Below are positions 26,618 to 35,592 of a stretch of DNA of 64,000 bases, in pieces. The notes under the pieces are model-generated. The model was not told the origin of the DNA, searched no databases, and was given only the letters and a program-made list of their open reading frames with translations. The DNA comes from Rhizobium sp. CSW-27 (lineage in GTDB: Bacteria; Pseudomonadota; Alphaproteobacteria; Rhizobiales; Rhizobiaceae): assembly GCF_018760785.1 (NCBI RefSeq), contig NZ_JAHHZO010000009.1, positions 173,192 through 237,191 on the forward strand. Direction: 5' to 3'. A program made the translations under genes and the position numbers. Position 1 is the stretch's first letter. Each line of letters begins with the position of its first letter.

Positions 26618-27961
26618 GTGAGTGCGACGCAGGATCATGGCGAAAAGCTTCTTTCGGCCATTCGCGACAGGAGCGCCAGGGCAGGCGTGATCGGGCTGGG
26701 CTATGTCGGCCTGCCGCTCGCCATCAGCATGTCCCGTGGCGGCTTTTCCGTGCTCGGCTTCGACATCGATCCGGACAAGATCACCCGCATCGACGCGCAT
26801 CGCAGTTACATTGATGCGGTGCCCGATGCGGTTCTGGCCGAGGAACATCGGGCGGGACGCTTTGCCGCAACCTCCGACTTCGAACGGCTGGCCGAATGCG
26901 ACGTTATCGCCATCTGCGTGCCCACCCCCTTGACGCGCTATCGCGACCCGGACCTTTCCTTCGTCGAGAACACCTGCCGCGACATCGCCAGACGCCTGCG
27001 CCCCGGCCAGCTGATCGTGCTCGAATCCACCACCTATCCCGGCACGACGGAGGAGGTGATGAAGCCGATCCTCGAGGCGGGCGGCCTCGTCTGCGGCGTC
27101 GATTTCTTCCTCGGCTATTCGCCTGAGCGCGAGGATCCCGGCAATCGCGACTTCCAGACCTCGACCATTCCGAAGGTGGTGGCCGGTGACGGGCCGCTGG
27201 CGGCCGAGATGATGCAGGCCTTTTATGGCGCCGTCGTCACAACCGTGGTGCCGGTCGCGACGCTGCGCACGGCAGAGGCCGTCAAGCTGACGGAAAACAT
27301 CTTCCGCGCCGTCAACATCGCCCTCGTCAACGAATTGAAGATCGTCTACGAGGCCATGGGCATTGACGTCTGGGACGTGATCGACGCGGCCAAGACCAAG
27401 CCGTTCGGCTACATGCCCTTCTATCCGGGTCCCGGCCTTGGCGGCCATTGCATCCCGATCGACCCCTTCTACCTGACCTGGAAATCCCGAGAGGTGGAGC
27501 AGCCGACCCGCTTCATCGAACTGGCCGGCGAGATCAACACCGCCATGCCGCGCCATGTGGTGGAACGGCTCGCGGAGGCGCTCGACCGCCGGCTCGGCCG
27601 CGCGCTCAGCCGCTCGCGCATACTGATCCTCGGCCTTGCCTACAAGAAGAACGTGCCGGACATTCGCGAGAGCCCCTCGCTGAAGCTGATGGAACTGATG
27701 ATCGAGCGTGGTGCGGAGGTCTGCTACCACGATCCCTTCATCGCAGAGGTGCCGCGCACCCGCGAATACAGCCATCTGAAGGGGCGCCGCTCGGTCGAGC
27801 TGTCGCCGGACAGCGTGGCCGGTTTCGATGCGGTGGTGGTCGCGACAGACCATGATGCGGTCGATTATCCGATGATCGCGCAGTCCGCGCCGCTGATCGT
27901 CGACACCCGCAACGTGTTTGCCCGCAAGGGGGTCGCGGCGGGCACGATCGTCAAGGCCTGA
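26618..27961 (+). CDS. Nucleotide-sugar dehydrogenase (UDP-HexNAc type)
   Basis: This 447-residue enzyme oxidises C6 of a UDP-sugar with two NAD+. The Rossmann motif VIGLGYVGLP is at residues 24-33. The catalytic Cys278 lies in GPGLGGHCIPIDP. EAVKLTENIFRAVNIALVNEL and LGLAYKKNVPDIRESP are further family blocks. The length and GGHCIPIDP form favour the WbpA/TviB/WecC group (UDP-N-acetylhexosamine) over UDP-glucose dehydrogenase. Translation starts at a GTG (26618) after GGAGA. It would supply an acidic amino sugar for the glycan made by the neighbouring transferases. Confidence 0.88.
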   Translation: MSATQDHGEKLLSAIRDRSARAGVIGLGYVGLPLAISMSRGGFSVLGFDIDPDKITRIDAHRSYIDAVPDAVLAEEHRAGRFAATSDFERLAECDVIAICVPTPLTRYRDPDLSFVENTCRDIARRLRPGQLIVLESTTYPGTTEEVMKPILEAGGLVCGVDFFLGYSPEREDPGNRDFQTSTIPKVVAGDGPLAAEMMQAFYGAVVTTVVPVATLRTAEAVKLTENIFRAVNIALVNELKIVYEAMGIDVWDVIDAAKTKPFGYMPFYPGPGLGGHCIPIDPFYLTWKSREVEQPTRFIELAGEINTAMPRHVVERLAEALDRRLGRALSRSRILILGLAYKKNVPDIRESPSLKLMELMIERGAEVCYHDPFIAEVPRTREYSHLKGRRSVELSPDSVAGFDAVVVATDHDAVDYPMIAQSAPLIVDTRNVFARKGVAAGTIVKA

Positions 27962-28035
27962 CCACACCGGCAAGGACCGGACGTTGACATAACCATGCCA
28001 AGGGCGCCGCAGACGGTGCCGAGACCGGAAAGACC

Positions 28036-28518
28036 ATGAGCAGGCTCGACAGCTTCATCAATCGCATGAGCGCCCAGCGCGACATTCTGAACCACGTGCG
28101 CGACCGCTATCCGCTGCCGCCGGAAGGTCCGATCTTCGAGGTCGGGCTTGGCAACGGACGCACCTACAGCCACCTGAAGCAGTGTTTTCCCGACCGGCGC
28201 ATCATCGCCTTCGACCGAAAGCTTGCGGCGCATGCCTCGTCCGCGCCGGCACCGGAGGATTTCGTCGAAGGCGAGATCCGCGAGACGGGACAGAGCCACA
28301 TGGACCGCACCGCAGCGCTGGTTCACGCCGATATCGGCACCGGCTATGACGACAAGGATGCAATCACGCTCACCTGGCTGCCGGACATGGTGGCCGGCAT
28401 GCTGGCTGCGGGCGGCATCGCGGTGAGCGGCCTGCCGCTCGATCATCCCGCCCTGGAGCCGCTGCCGCGGCTGGAGACGATCCAGGAAGGTCGCTATTTC
28501 CACTACCGGCGCCGATAG
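28036..28518 (+). CDS. Small SAM-dependent methyltransferase
   Basis: This 160-residue protein has a SAM-binding motif I (PIFEVGLGNGRTYSHL, residues 32-47), an acidic end of strand 2 (RIIAFDRK) and LVHADIGTGYDDKD. It is shorter than typical class I enzymes and resembles a stand-alone family of compact methyltransferases in alphaproteobacteria. The substrate is unknown. It follows the dehydrogenase by 74 bp on the same strand and may be co-transcribed. Confidence 0.75.
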   Translation: MSRLDSFINRMSAQRDILNHVRDRYPLPPEGPIFEVGLGNGRTYSHLKQCFPDRRIIAFDRKLAAHASSAPAPEDFVEGEIRETGQSHMDRTAALVHADIGTGYDDKDAITLTWLPDMVAGMLAAGGIAVSGLPLDHPALEPLPRLETIQEGRYFHYRRR

Positions 28519-28537
28519 GCCCGCACCGGCATTCGCT

Positions 28538-29005
28538 TCACGAGAGCCGTTGCGGCACCCTTGCCAGCTGGCGGGCAAGGCTCGCGGCCTTGTCGCGAAT
28601 GGCTTCTGCCAGCGCCCGGCTGACTTCGGCGCTCATGCGCGGATTGTCGGCGACCAGGCGCAGGAAGCTGTCGCGCGGAATGCGCAGGAGTTCGAGAGCG
28701 GTGAGCGCGCGCACGGTCGACAGGCGCGGTGCATCGCTGACCAGACAGAGCTCGCCGAACATCGTGCCGGCCGTCGCTTCGCCGAGGCTGGTCTCCCCGC
28801 CCGGCGCCATCGCAACGATCTCGGCGGTGCCGCGCAGAACGACATAGGCCGCGTCGCTTGCATCGCCCTGGTGGAACACGATCTGGCCGCCTTCATAGCA
28901 GGCGCGGCTGGAGGTGAAGGCCAAAAGCTTCAGCTTGAAGGCGTCGATCCTGCCAAAATAGGGGATCTGCCGCAGGAGCTTCACTTCGTCGTTCAGCGAG
29001 ATCAT
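28538..29005 (-). CDS. Cyclic nucleotide-binding domain protein
   Basis: This 155-residue protein consists almost entirely of a Crp-like cNMP domain. Residues 40-90 show VFHQGDASDAAYVVLRGTAEI, and GTMFGELCLVSDAPRLSTVRAL forms the phosphate-binding cassette with the expected Gly-Glu-Leu and Arg-x-Ser. There is no helix-turn-helix; the C-terminus is a helix (SRALAEAIRDKAASLARQL). It lies 33 bp downstream of the degenerate ABC gene on the same strand, so the two are probably one operon. It may sense cAMP or another nucleotide and act on a partner protein. Confidence 0.82.
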   Translation of the reverse strand: MISLNDEVKLLRQIPYFGRIDAFKLKLLAFTSSRACYEGGQIVFHQGDASDAAYVVLRGTAEIVAMAPGGETSLGEATAGTMFGELCLVSDAPRLSTVRALTALELLRIPRDSFLRLVADNPRMSAEVSRALAEAIRDKAASLARQLARVPQRLS

Positions 29006-29038
29006 CTCATTTCACCCCGTCGTGGAAGGCACGCCAGG

Positions 29039-31759
29039 TTACGCCACCAGCGATTTGAAAATGCCACTTTCCTTGTCGAGGGCCTCGAACGTATCGTCCT
29101 CGACCACCGTGCCGCGGTCGAATACGATGACTCTGTGAAACAGACGTGACAGCGAGGTGTTGGAAAGCACCCAGATGACCGAGGGATTGTTGTCCTGCTC
29201 CCGCAGAAAGTCGATGACGTTGCGGACGATCTCCTCCTGGATGCGCCGGTCGAGCCCCGGCAGCGCCCGGTTGAAGATATAATAATCGGAGCGCCGGACG
29301 AGCGCCCGCGCCAGGCTGAGCTTGTGGCGCTGCGTCACCGTCAGACGACGTCCGCCACTTCCCACGTCGAATTCCAGGCCAAGCCCCATCAGGCTGTCGC
29401 GCATGCCCATCTCGTCCATGATGCGGCCCGCGATGCGGCGGATATTGGCGGCGGCATCCGGCACCCGGTGCGACAGCTTGCCGAACAGCACGTTTTCGCG
29501 CAGCGTCGCGGCCGCCATGTAGCGGTGCGGATCGTAGCGCTCGATGCGATCGCGCAGATCCGCAGGCAGGTTCTCGTAGAAGAGATCGCGCGCGGCCACC
29601 ACCTGATCCATGATCTGCGCGGTCAGCACGCCGAAACGGTAGCGCGGCTCGATGTAATGGAGGCTCAGGCGCACGATGCCGCGGCGCTCCTCCTCCGTCA
29701 CCGTCTGCCCTGCCCTTGTCTTCCGCTTCTGCAGGAACTGCTGGTAGCCGGCAATGTCCTCGGCGCTCAGCCGCTCCAGCTGCTGGAAGAAGGGATGCTC
29801 CGGCGGCAGGTCGGCAAAGATTTCCACCAGGTTCTCGGCGATCGTCAGGCCCATGTCGAACAGGAGATCTGAAAGACCGGCCCGTTGCAGCACCTCATGC
29901 ACATAGGGCGTATCGGCCACATCGGTTTCATGCGCCGCCCCCTTCCGCGTGGCGGCGAACAGCAGGTTTTCGGCCACTGTCGCCTCCGGATTGTAGGCGG
30001 TCGGATCGAAATGGGCGACGATGTGGCCGAGCCCCTCCCTCTGCAGGGCCTCGCGCAGTGCATGGCGCATCTTCACGGCACGCTCGGCAATCACCGGATT
30101 TTCCTCCGGATCGACATGCGAATGCAGCGCCAGTTCCATCACGTCGGAGGTCAGCTGCACCGCATCGAGTGCCCGCAGCACCGATTGCTTCAGGTCGTCG
30201 CTGAAGCCGCGCATGATCGAGGTGGAGCGGCGGTCGATCCAGTCGGCATTGAGATCGAAGCTGGCATTGCCGGCCAGTTGCGCCTCCTGGATTTCCCAGC
30301 GGCGGGTGGCTGCCTCGCGACCGCTGTAGCTGACGGTGCTGGTCGGCGCGTGCTTCAGTCCGTAAAGCAGGTTGTCCTTGACGCTGCCGTGGAAGAAGTA
30401 GCTGCTGACCGACACATAGGTGATTGCCCGGCCCGTTACCGATTCCGGCAGTTCCAGAAGGTCCGCATCGCCGAGCGTCACCTTGCCGGCCAGCGGCCAG
30501 ACCAGTCTGCCGAAAGCTTCCGCCAGCGCTTCGCCGCCGCTGCCGGTATTGTCGATCACCGCCACCGTCTCGCCGCGCTCGATCTTGACCGATACGCCCT
30601 CGATAACCTTCGCCCCGGCGCCATCCGTCACGGTGATGTTGGCGGCGACAAGCGGGCCGAGACCGAAGGCCGGGGTTGCCGCCGACAGCGCATGGCGGTC
30701 CGCCTCGATCAGATGCGGCAGCTCGAACTGCTCCAGCACCTGCTCGTATTTCACCTGGACGTCCTGGCGCGCCTGATCCCAGTCGATCAGTTCCTTCAGC
30801 GGACCGGGAAGGTCCTTGTAGGCATTGATGACAGCCACCAGCTGCCCGACATCGAGGCTGCCGCGCAGGGCGAAGTAGCCGCCGATCGAATAGAACAGGA
30901 AGGGCGTCAGCTGCGACAGGAAGTTGTTGAAGAACTTGACGATGAACTTCCACTGGTAAAGCTCGAAGCGGATGCGGTAGATCTGCCCCAGCCGGTGGGC
31001 GATGTCGGCACGCTCGAAATTGGTCGTGTCATAGGCATGGATCGTGTCGATCCCCTCGACGATCTCGCCGACCTTGCCGGCCAGATGACGCGCGGTGATC
31101 TGGCGCTGGCGTCCGAGATCGATCAGGCGGCGGCGCATCTTCGGAATGATGCCCACCTGGATCGCCACCATCACGGCGGCGATCAGGCCGAGCCAGACAT
31201 TCTGCAGGAAGATGAAGAACAGCGCCGCGGACGCCTGCCCGCCGAGCAGCGCCGGCTGCACGAAGGCATCGCCGGTGAAGCCGCCGAACGGCTCCACCTC
31301 GTCCTTCACCATGGTGGAGACTTCCGCCCCGTTGACCTGCTTCATCGCGCTTGGCGGAAAGCGCAGCACGCGATCGACCAGCTCATAGCGGATGCGGCGC
31401 AGCAGGCGCTCGCCGAGCCGGCCCTTGTAGGTGTTGATGTAGAACTTGAAGAGGCCGTTGACGATCACGAGCAGCAGGAAGACGGCGCTGAGCGCCATCA
31501 GCATCGACATGCGGTCGAGTTCGATGCCGTCAAAGGACATGTTCCAGCCGGTCAGCGGAATCGAAAAGTCGAAGGCCATGAAGAGCGCGCGGGCATCGGG
31601 CGATTCGAAGCCCTGCCCCTGGATCGGCCCGTTGATGATCTGCTTCGGCAGGTCGAAGGCCGCGAAATAGGGGATCATCGAGACAAGCACGATGGCCAGA
31701 ATCCAGATCTGCTGCGAGCGCGTATGCCGCCAGATATAGCGTAATAGGTTCTTGTCCAT
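29039..31759 (-). CDS. ABC transporter-like protein with degenerate ATPase and large insertion
   Basis: This is a 906-residue protein. Residues 1-330 are an ABC exporter membrane domain of about six helices. The nucleotide-binding part is altered at every key site. Walker A reads IDNTGSGGEA (about 398-410, Lys lost). The Q-loop position reads YVSVSSYFF. The signature reads GSGGRRLTVTQRHKLSLARAL (about 798). Walker B reads YYIFNRALPGLD (no Asp-Glu pair), and the H-loop position reads VLSNTSL. About 300 residues separate the Q-loop position from the signature. Motifs of the form (G/A)(S/T)(V/L)xxN(L/V)L(Y/F)(G/A) occur near 456, 591 and 749. ATP hydrolysis by this chain is unlikely; it may pair with the normal ABC chain at 31983. 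The frame is intact. Confidence 0.8.
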   Translation of the reverse strand: MDKNLLRYIWRHTRSQQIWILAIVLVSMIPYFAAFDLPKQIINGPIQGQGFESPDARALFMAFDFSIPLTGWNMSFDGIELDRMSMLMALSAVFLLLVIVNGLFKFYINTYKGRLGERLLRRIRYELVDRVLRFPPSAMKQVNGAEVSTMVKDEVEPFGGFTGDAFVQPALLGGQASAALFFIFLQNVWLGLIAAVMVAIQVGIIPKMRRRLIDLGRQRQITARHLAGKVGEIVEGIDTIHAYDTTNFERADIAHRLGQIYRIRFELYQWKFIVKFFNNFLSQLTPFLFYSIGGYFALRGSLDVGQLVAVINAYKDLPGPLKELIDWDQARQDVQVKYEQVLEQFELPHLIEADRHALSAATPAFGLGPLVAANITVTDGAGAKVIEGVSVKIERGETVAVIDNTGSGGEALAEAFGRLVWPLAGKVTLGDADLLELPESVTGRAITYVSVSSYFFHGSVKDNLLYGLKHAPTSTVSYSGREAATRRWEIQEAQLAGNASFDLNADWIDRRSTSIMRGFSDDLKQSVLRALDAVQLTSDVMELALHSHVDPEENPVIAERAVKMRHALREALQREGLGHIVAHFDPTAYNPEATVAENLLFAATRKGAAHETDVADTPYVHEVLQRAGLSDLLFDMGLTIAENLVEIFADLPPEHPFFQQLERLSAEDIAGYQQFLQKRKTRAGQTVTEEERRGIVRLSLHYIEPRYRFGVLTAQIMDQVVAARDLFYENLPADLRDRIERYDPHRYMAAATLRENVLFGKLSHRVPDAAANIRRIAGRIMDEMGMRDSLMGLGLEFDVGSGGRRLTVTQRHKLSLARALVRRSDYYIFNRALPGLDRRIQEEIVRNVIDFLREQDNNPSVIWVLSNTSLSRLFHRVIVFDRGTVVEDDTFEALDKESGIFKSLVA

Positions 31760-31816
31760 CCGGTGCTTGTCTTCGGCATGTCGCGCATGGCCGGCCGGTC
31801 ATGCGGATCTTCAAAG

Positions 31817-31852
31817 GAACAGGTATATATTGTCGCCCACGGTGCTTCGCAA
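31817..31852 (-). promoter_or_regulatory. Promoter of the degenerate ABC operon
   Basis: On the leftward strand, TTGCGA (31847-31852) and TATATA (31824-31829) are separated by 17 bp, with transcription predicted near 31817, 58 nt before the ATG at 31759. It lies in the 223-bp gap after the upstream ABC gene, so the two ABC genes may be expressed separately. Confidence 0.5.
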
Positions 31853-31982
31853 ATGCAGCACCCATCTTGGCGCGACATTCTTGCCAAAAGCTTCACCCTG
31901 CGGCGGCGCGGCCACGTCAATCAGGAAATTCGGGTCGGATTGCGGCGGAGGCCGGTTGCGCGGCAGGCGGGCGGAACCCGGC

Positions 31983-33755
31983 TCAGGCGGTCTGCTCTGT
32001 CGGGCGGGAACCGTCCAGAAGGCTCGCCATGCCCTCCACCTGCACCTGGTGAAGCCGGCGATAGAGGCCGCTGTTGAGGGCCACCAGTTCCGCATGGCTT
32101 CCCTGTTCGACGATACGGCCCTGATCGACGACGAAAATCCGGTCGGCGCGGGTGATCGTTGCCAGGCGATGGGCGATGACGAGCGTGGTGCGGCCGACCG
32201 ATAGCTCGGCCAGCGAGGCCTGGATGGCCCGCTCGGTCTCGGTATCGAGGGCCGAGGTCGCCTCGTCGAGAATGAGGATCGGCGGATTCTTCAGGAAGAT
32301 GCGAGCAATGGCTAGGCGCTGTTTCTGACCGCCGGAGAGTTTTACGCCCCGCTCCCCGATCACCGTATCGAGCCCCTGCGGCATGGCCTCGATGACATCC
32401 GCCAGCCTTGCCCGCCGGGCAGCCTCGCGGATCTCCGCCTCCGTTGCATCGAGCCTGCCATAGGCGATGTTCTCGCGGATCGTGCCGGCAAACAGGAAGA
32501 CATCCTGCTGCACGATGCCGATATTGCCGCGCAGCGATTTCAGCGTCATGTCGCGAACATCGACGCCGCCGATGGAAATGGCGCCCAAGGTGACATCGTA
32601 GAAGCGCGGCAGCAGCGAGCAGAGCGTCGTCTTGCCGGCGCCGGAAGGCCCGACAAAGGCGGCCATTTCCCCGGCGCGGATGGTGAAGTCCAGCCTGTCC
32701 AGCACCGGGCGGCCGCTCCCGTAGCGGAAGCCCACCTGCCGGTAGACGATATCGCCATCCAGCCGGCCGATCGGCCTTGCCGTCGGACGATCGACGATCT
32801 CCGGCTTCTGGTCGAGGAAGTTCAGATAGCGCTGGAAGCCGGCAATGCCCTTCGGATAGGTCTCGATGACCGAATTGATCTTCTCGATCGGCCGCAGGAA
32901 GACATTGACCAGCAGCAGGAAGCCGACGAAACCGCCGGCGCTGAGCGAGCCCTGCGTGACGAACCAGGCACCCGCCAGCATGATGATCACCTGCACGAAG
33001 CGCATCGACAGATAGGTGAGCGACATTGAGGCGGCCATGTAGCGATAGGCCTGCAGCTTCGTCGTGCGGTACTGGCTGTTGTCGCGGGCAAACAGGCGGC
33101 GCTCGTGATCCTCGTTGGCGAAGGCCTGCACCACGCGGATGCCACCGACATTGGCCTCGATGCGCGTGTTGAAATCCGCAACCCGGCCGTAGAGTGCCTG
33201 CCAGGTCTGCGTCATCTTCTGCCCGTAATGGGTGGTGAGGAAGGCCGTCAGCGGCACGATGATCGCCGCCATCAGCGCCAGCGGCATGTGCACCCACAGC
33301 ATGATGCAGAAGGCGCCGATCAGCGTCATCACGGCGATGAACAGGTCTTCCGGCCCGTGATGGGCCACCTCGCCGATCTCCTCGAGATCCTTCGTCAGCC
33401 GCGCCACCAGCCGGCCGGTGCGCTCATTGTCAAAGTAGCCGAAGGAGAGTGTCTGCAGGTGGTCGAAGGCCTTGCGCCGCATCTCCGTCTCGATGTTGAT
33501 ACCGAGCATGTGGCCCCAATAGGTGACGATCACCTGCAGGCCCGCATTCATGAGGTAGATCACCAGAAGGCCGGCCGCGGCAAGGGCGATCAGGCCGAAC
33601 TGCCCGGTCGGCAGCAGGCGGTCGATGAACAATGTCACCGCCAGCGGGAAGGCAAGCTCCAGCAGACCCGATGCCACCGCGCAGCCGAAATCCAGCAGGA
33701 ACAGACGCGTATGCGGACGGTAATAGGCGGCAAAGCGCCGGAGGATCTGGGACAT
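31983..33755 (-). CDS. ABC exporter, fused membrane and ATPase domains
   Basis: This 590-residue half-transporter of the MsbA/multidrug type has membrane domain residues 1-310 and a normal ATPase domain: Walker A GPSGAGKTT, Q-loop IGIVQQDVFLFAGTIRENIAYG, signature KLSGGQKQRLAIARIF, Walker B ILILDEATSALD and H-loop LVIAHRL. It precedes the degenerate ABC gene on the same strand with a 223-bp gap. It could work as a homodimer (lipid or drug export) or as the active half of a heterodimer with its neighbour. The substrate is not readable. Confidence 0.88.
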   Translation of the reverse strand: MSQILRRFAAYYRPHTRLFLLDFGCAVASGLLELAFPLAVTLFIDRLLPTGQFGLIALAAAGLLVIYLMNAGLQVIVTYWGHMLGINIETEMRRKAFDHLQTLSFGYFDNERTGRLVARLTKDLEEIGEVAHHGPEDLFIAVMTLIGAFCIMLWVHMPLALMAAIIVPLTAFLTTHYGQKMTQTWQALYGRVADFNTRIEANVGGIRVVQAFANEDHERRLFARDNSQYRTTKLQAYRYMAASMSLTYLSMRFVQVIIMLAGAWFVTQGSLSAGGFVGFLLLVNVFLRPIEKINSVIETYPKGIAGFQRYLNFLDQKPEIVDRPTARPIGRLDGDIVYRQVGFRYGSGRPVLDRLDFTIRAGEMAAFVGPSGAGKTTLCSLLPRFYDVTLGAISIGGVDVRDMTLKSLRGNIGIVQQDVFLFAGTIRENIAYGRLDATEAEIREAARRARLADVIEAMPQGLDTVIGERGVKLSGGQKQRLAIARIFLKNPPILILDEATSALDTETERAIQASLAELSVGRTTLVIAHRLATITRADRIFVVDQGRIVEQGSHAELVALNSGLYRRLHQVQVEGMASLLDGSRPTEQTA

Positions 33756-33889
33756 GGCGGATTTCCGGAGATGCGGCTTAATCTTGAGGCATGGACACCG
33801 GAATAGACCGGTCGGCCGTCATTTGCAAACCCGCGATGGCCGAAACCGATACAGGATCAGTCTGCCGACAAATTATGCATGCAAAAAAA

Positions 33890-33938
33890 TTATACAATCC
33901 GATTGACACAGGCTGCGCGTCTGGCTCTATTTGTATAG
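33890..33938 (+). promoter_or_regulatory. Promoter and paired HutC-type half-sites before the amino-acid ABC operon
   Basis: TTGACA (33903-33908) and TCTATT (33926-33931) with 17-bp spacing form a good promoter 78 bp before the first gene. It is flanked by TTATACAA (33890-33897) and, inverted, TTGTATAG (33931-33938), which match the half-sites of the HutC palindrome. The operon's fifth gene encodes a HutC paralog, so autorepression through these sites is likely. Binding was not tested. Confidence 0.55.
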
Positions 33939-34008
33939 TCAAAAGAAGCCGGAACACCGGCAACCTGTGGGGAACAGCACGCAGTCCGGAACTGGAACGG
34001 GAGTCATC

Positions 34009-34836
34009 ATGATGCAGAAGAGATTTTTCCTCAAGGCGGTGGTCGGTGCCGCCATGTTGCTTGGCACCTCGCTTGCCGCCCATGCGGAAGACGTGCTGGC
34101 CAAGGTCAAGGCCGCCGGCGTGCTGAAGGTCGGCACGGAAACCGCCTTCGCCCCCTTCGATTTCATCGATGCGGGCGCGCATGTCGGCCTCAATGTCGAC
34201 CTGTTCGATGAAGTGGGCAAGGAGCTCGGCGTGAAGATCGAATGGGTCACGCTGCCGTGGGAAGGCGTGCTGCCGGGCCTTGAGGCCGGCAAGTTCGACG
34301 TCGTCGCCGGTCCGGCCACCATCACCAAGGCCCGCATGGAGCGCTACCGCTTCACCGCGCCGATCGCCGAGGCGACGGTTGCCATCCTCAAGAAGGCCGG
34401 CGCTCCGATCAGCAAGCCGGAAGACATTGCCGGCAAGGCCGTCGGCGTCGGCAAGGCCACCGCGCAGCTGGCCCAGCTGACGGAATTCTCGGCGACGCTG
34501 CCGGCCAAGGTGGACATTCGCGAATATCCGGCCTTCAACGACGCCTATGCCGACATGGCGGCCGGCCGTATCGTTGCCGTCGCCAATTCGTTGCCGAACA
34601 TCGCCTTCGTCGCCAAACAGCGCGCCGGCATGTTCGAAGTGGTGCAGCCGCCCTTCGGCAAGAAGACCTATTTCGGCTTCGTCGGCCGCAAGGATGCCGA
34701 TTACGCCTCGCTGATGGATGCGATCGATGCCGCCCTCATCAAGATGAAGGGTGACGGCCGGATGGCCAAGCTGCAGGAAAAGTGGTTCGGCACCAAGTTC
34801 GACACGCCGGACGCCGTCAAGGAACCGGCGATCTGA
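34009..34836 (+). CDS. Polar amino-acid ABC transporter substrate-binding protein
   Basis: This 275-residue periplasmic family-3 binding protein has a Sec signal at residues 1-26 (positive MMQKRFFLK, hydrophobic core, cleavage after AHA). The mature part has GVLKVGTETAFAPFDFIDA, VDLFDEVGKELGVKIEWVTLPWEGVLPGLEAGKFDVVAG and ITKARMERYRFTAP, typical of lobe 1. GGGAG precedes the ATG at 34009. The ligand may be a histidine-like or other polar amino acid, suggested only by the HutC-type regulator of the operon. Confidence 0.9.
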   Translation: MMQKRFFLKAVVGAAMLLGTSLAAHAEDVLAKVKAAGVLKVGTETAFAPFDFIDAGAHVGLNVDLFDEVGKELGVKIEWVTLPWEGVLPGLEAGKFDVVAGPATITKARMERYRFTAPIAEATVAILKKAGAPISKPEDIAGKAVGVGKATAQLAQLTEFSATLPAKVDIREYPAFNDAYADMAAGRIVAVANSLPNIAFVAKQRAGMFEVVQPPFGKKTYFGFVGRKDADYASLMDAIDAALIKMKGDGRMAKLQEKWFGTKFDTPDAVKEPAI

Positions 34837-34950
34837 TCCGCCTGACGCGTTGACCGCCTGCCCTTCGAGGCGGGCGGCACGCGAACCGGCTTCATCCCCT
34901 GCCCGGCCGGGCTCCCTGTCCGGCCTCCTTTCGCCGCGGCGGACAAGACC

Positions 34951-35592
34951 ATGTCGTTCAAGCTGTTTTCCCTGCTGGTCCAGGCCTCCGTCTGGACGAT
35001 CGGCATCAGTGCCATTTCCATCGGGCTCGGCTTCCTGATTGCGCTTGGCTTGTCGGCAGCGCTGCTGTCCGGCAAGGCGCTCTACCGCAGGCCGGCGGAA
35101 TTTTTCATCAGCTTCTTCCGCGGCGTGCCGCTGCTCGTGCAACTGCTGCTGATCTACAATCTCCTGCCCTTCATCGGCCTCAACGTGCCGAGCATCGTCG
35201 CGGCCATCGTCGGCATGTCGCTCTGCACCGCCGCCTACCAGGCGGAAAACCTGCGTGGCGGCTTCGAAAGCGTGCCGAAGGGGCTGATCGAGGCCGCCGA
35301 CATGGTGGGCTTTTCGCCGAGACAGGTCTTTTTGCGCATCAAGGTGCCGATCGCGCTTCGCCTCACCTTTCCGGCGCTCGTCAACGAGGCGATCATGATC
35401 CTGAAATCCTCGTCGCTTGTCTCGGTGGTGGGCATCGTCGAGATTACCCGCATGGCGCAGGATCTCGCCTCCTCGACCTATATGCCGATCGAGATCTTCT
35501 CCTCGGCGGCGCTCATCTATCTCGTCATCTGCTGGGCCGTGGCGCTGGCCGGCCGGTATGGCGAACGTTCCCTGCCGGGAGCCGCCAAATGA
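34951..35592 (+). CDS. Polar amino-acid ABC permease 1
   Basis: This 213-residue inner-membrane permease of the HisQ/HisM type has about five helices. The EAA loop is YQAENLRGGFESVPKGLIEAADMVGFS, and ALVNEAIMILKSSSLVSVVGI follows. It lies 114 bp after the binding-protein gene and its end overlaps the next permease (ATGA). The two permeases form the heterodimeric channel. Confidence 0.9.
   Translation: MSFKLFSLLVQASVWTIGISAISIGLGFLIALGLSAALLSGKALYRRPAEFFISFFRGVPLLVQLLLIYNLLPFIGLNVPSIVAAIVGMSLCTAAYQAENLRGGFESVPKGLIEAADMVGFSPRQVFLRIKVPIALRLTFPALVNEAIMILKSSSLVSVVGIVEITRMAQDLASSTYMPIEIFSSAALIYLVICWAVALAGRYGERSLPGAAK

Noticed and set aside
26429..27973. N-terminal extension of the glycosyltransferase at 25340 by 515 codons
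   Set aside because: The extension runs antisense through the nucleotide-sugar dehydrogenase; glycosyltransferase homology starts at 26428.
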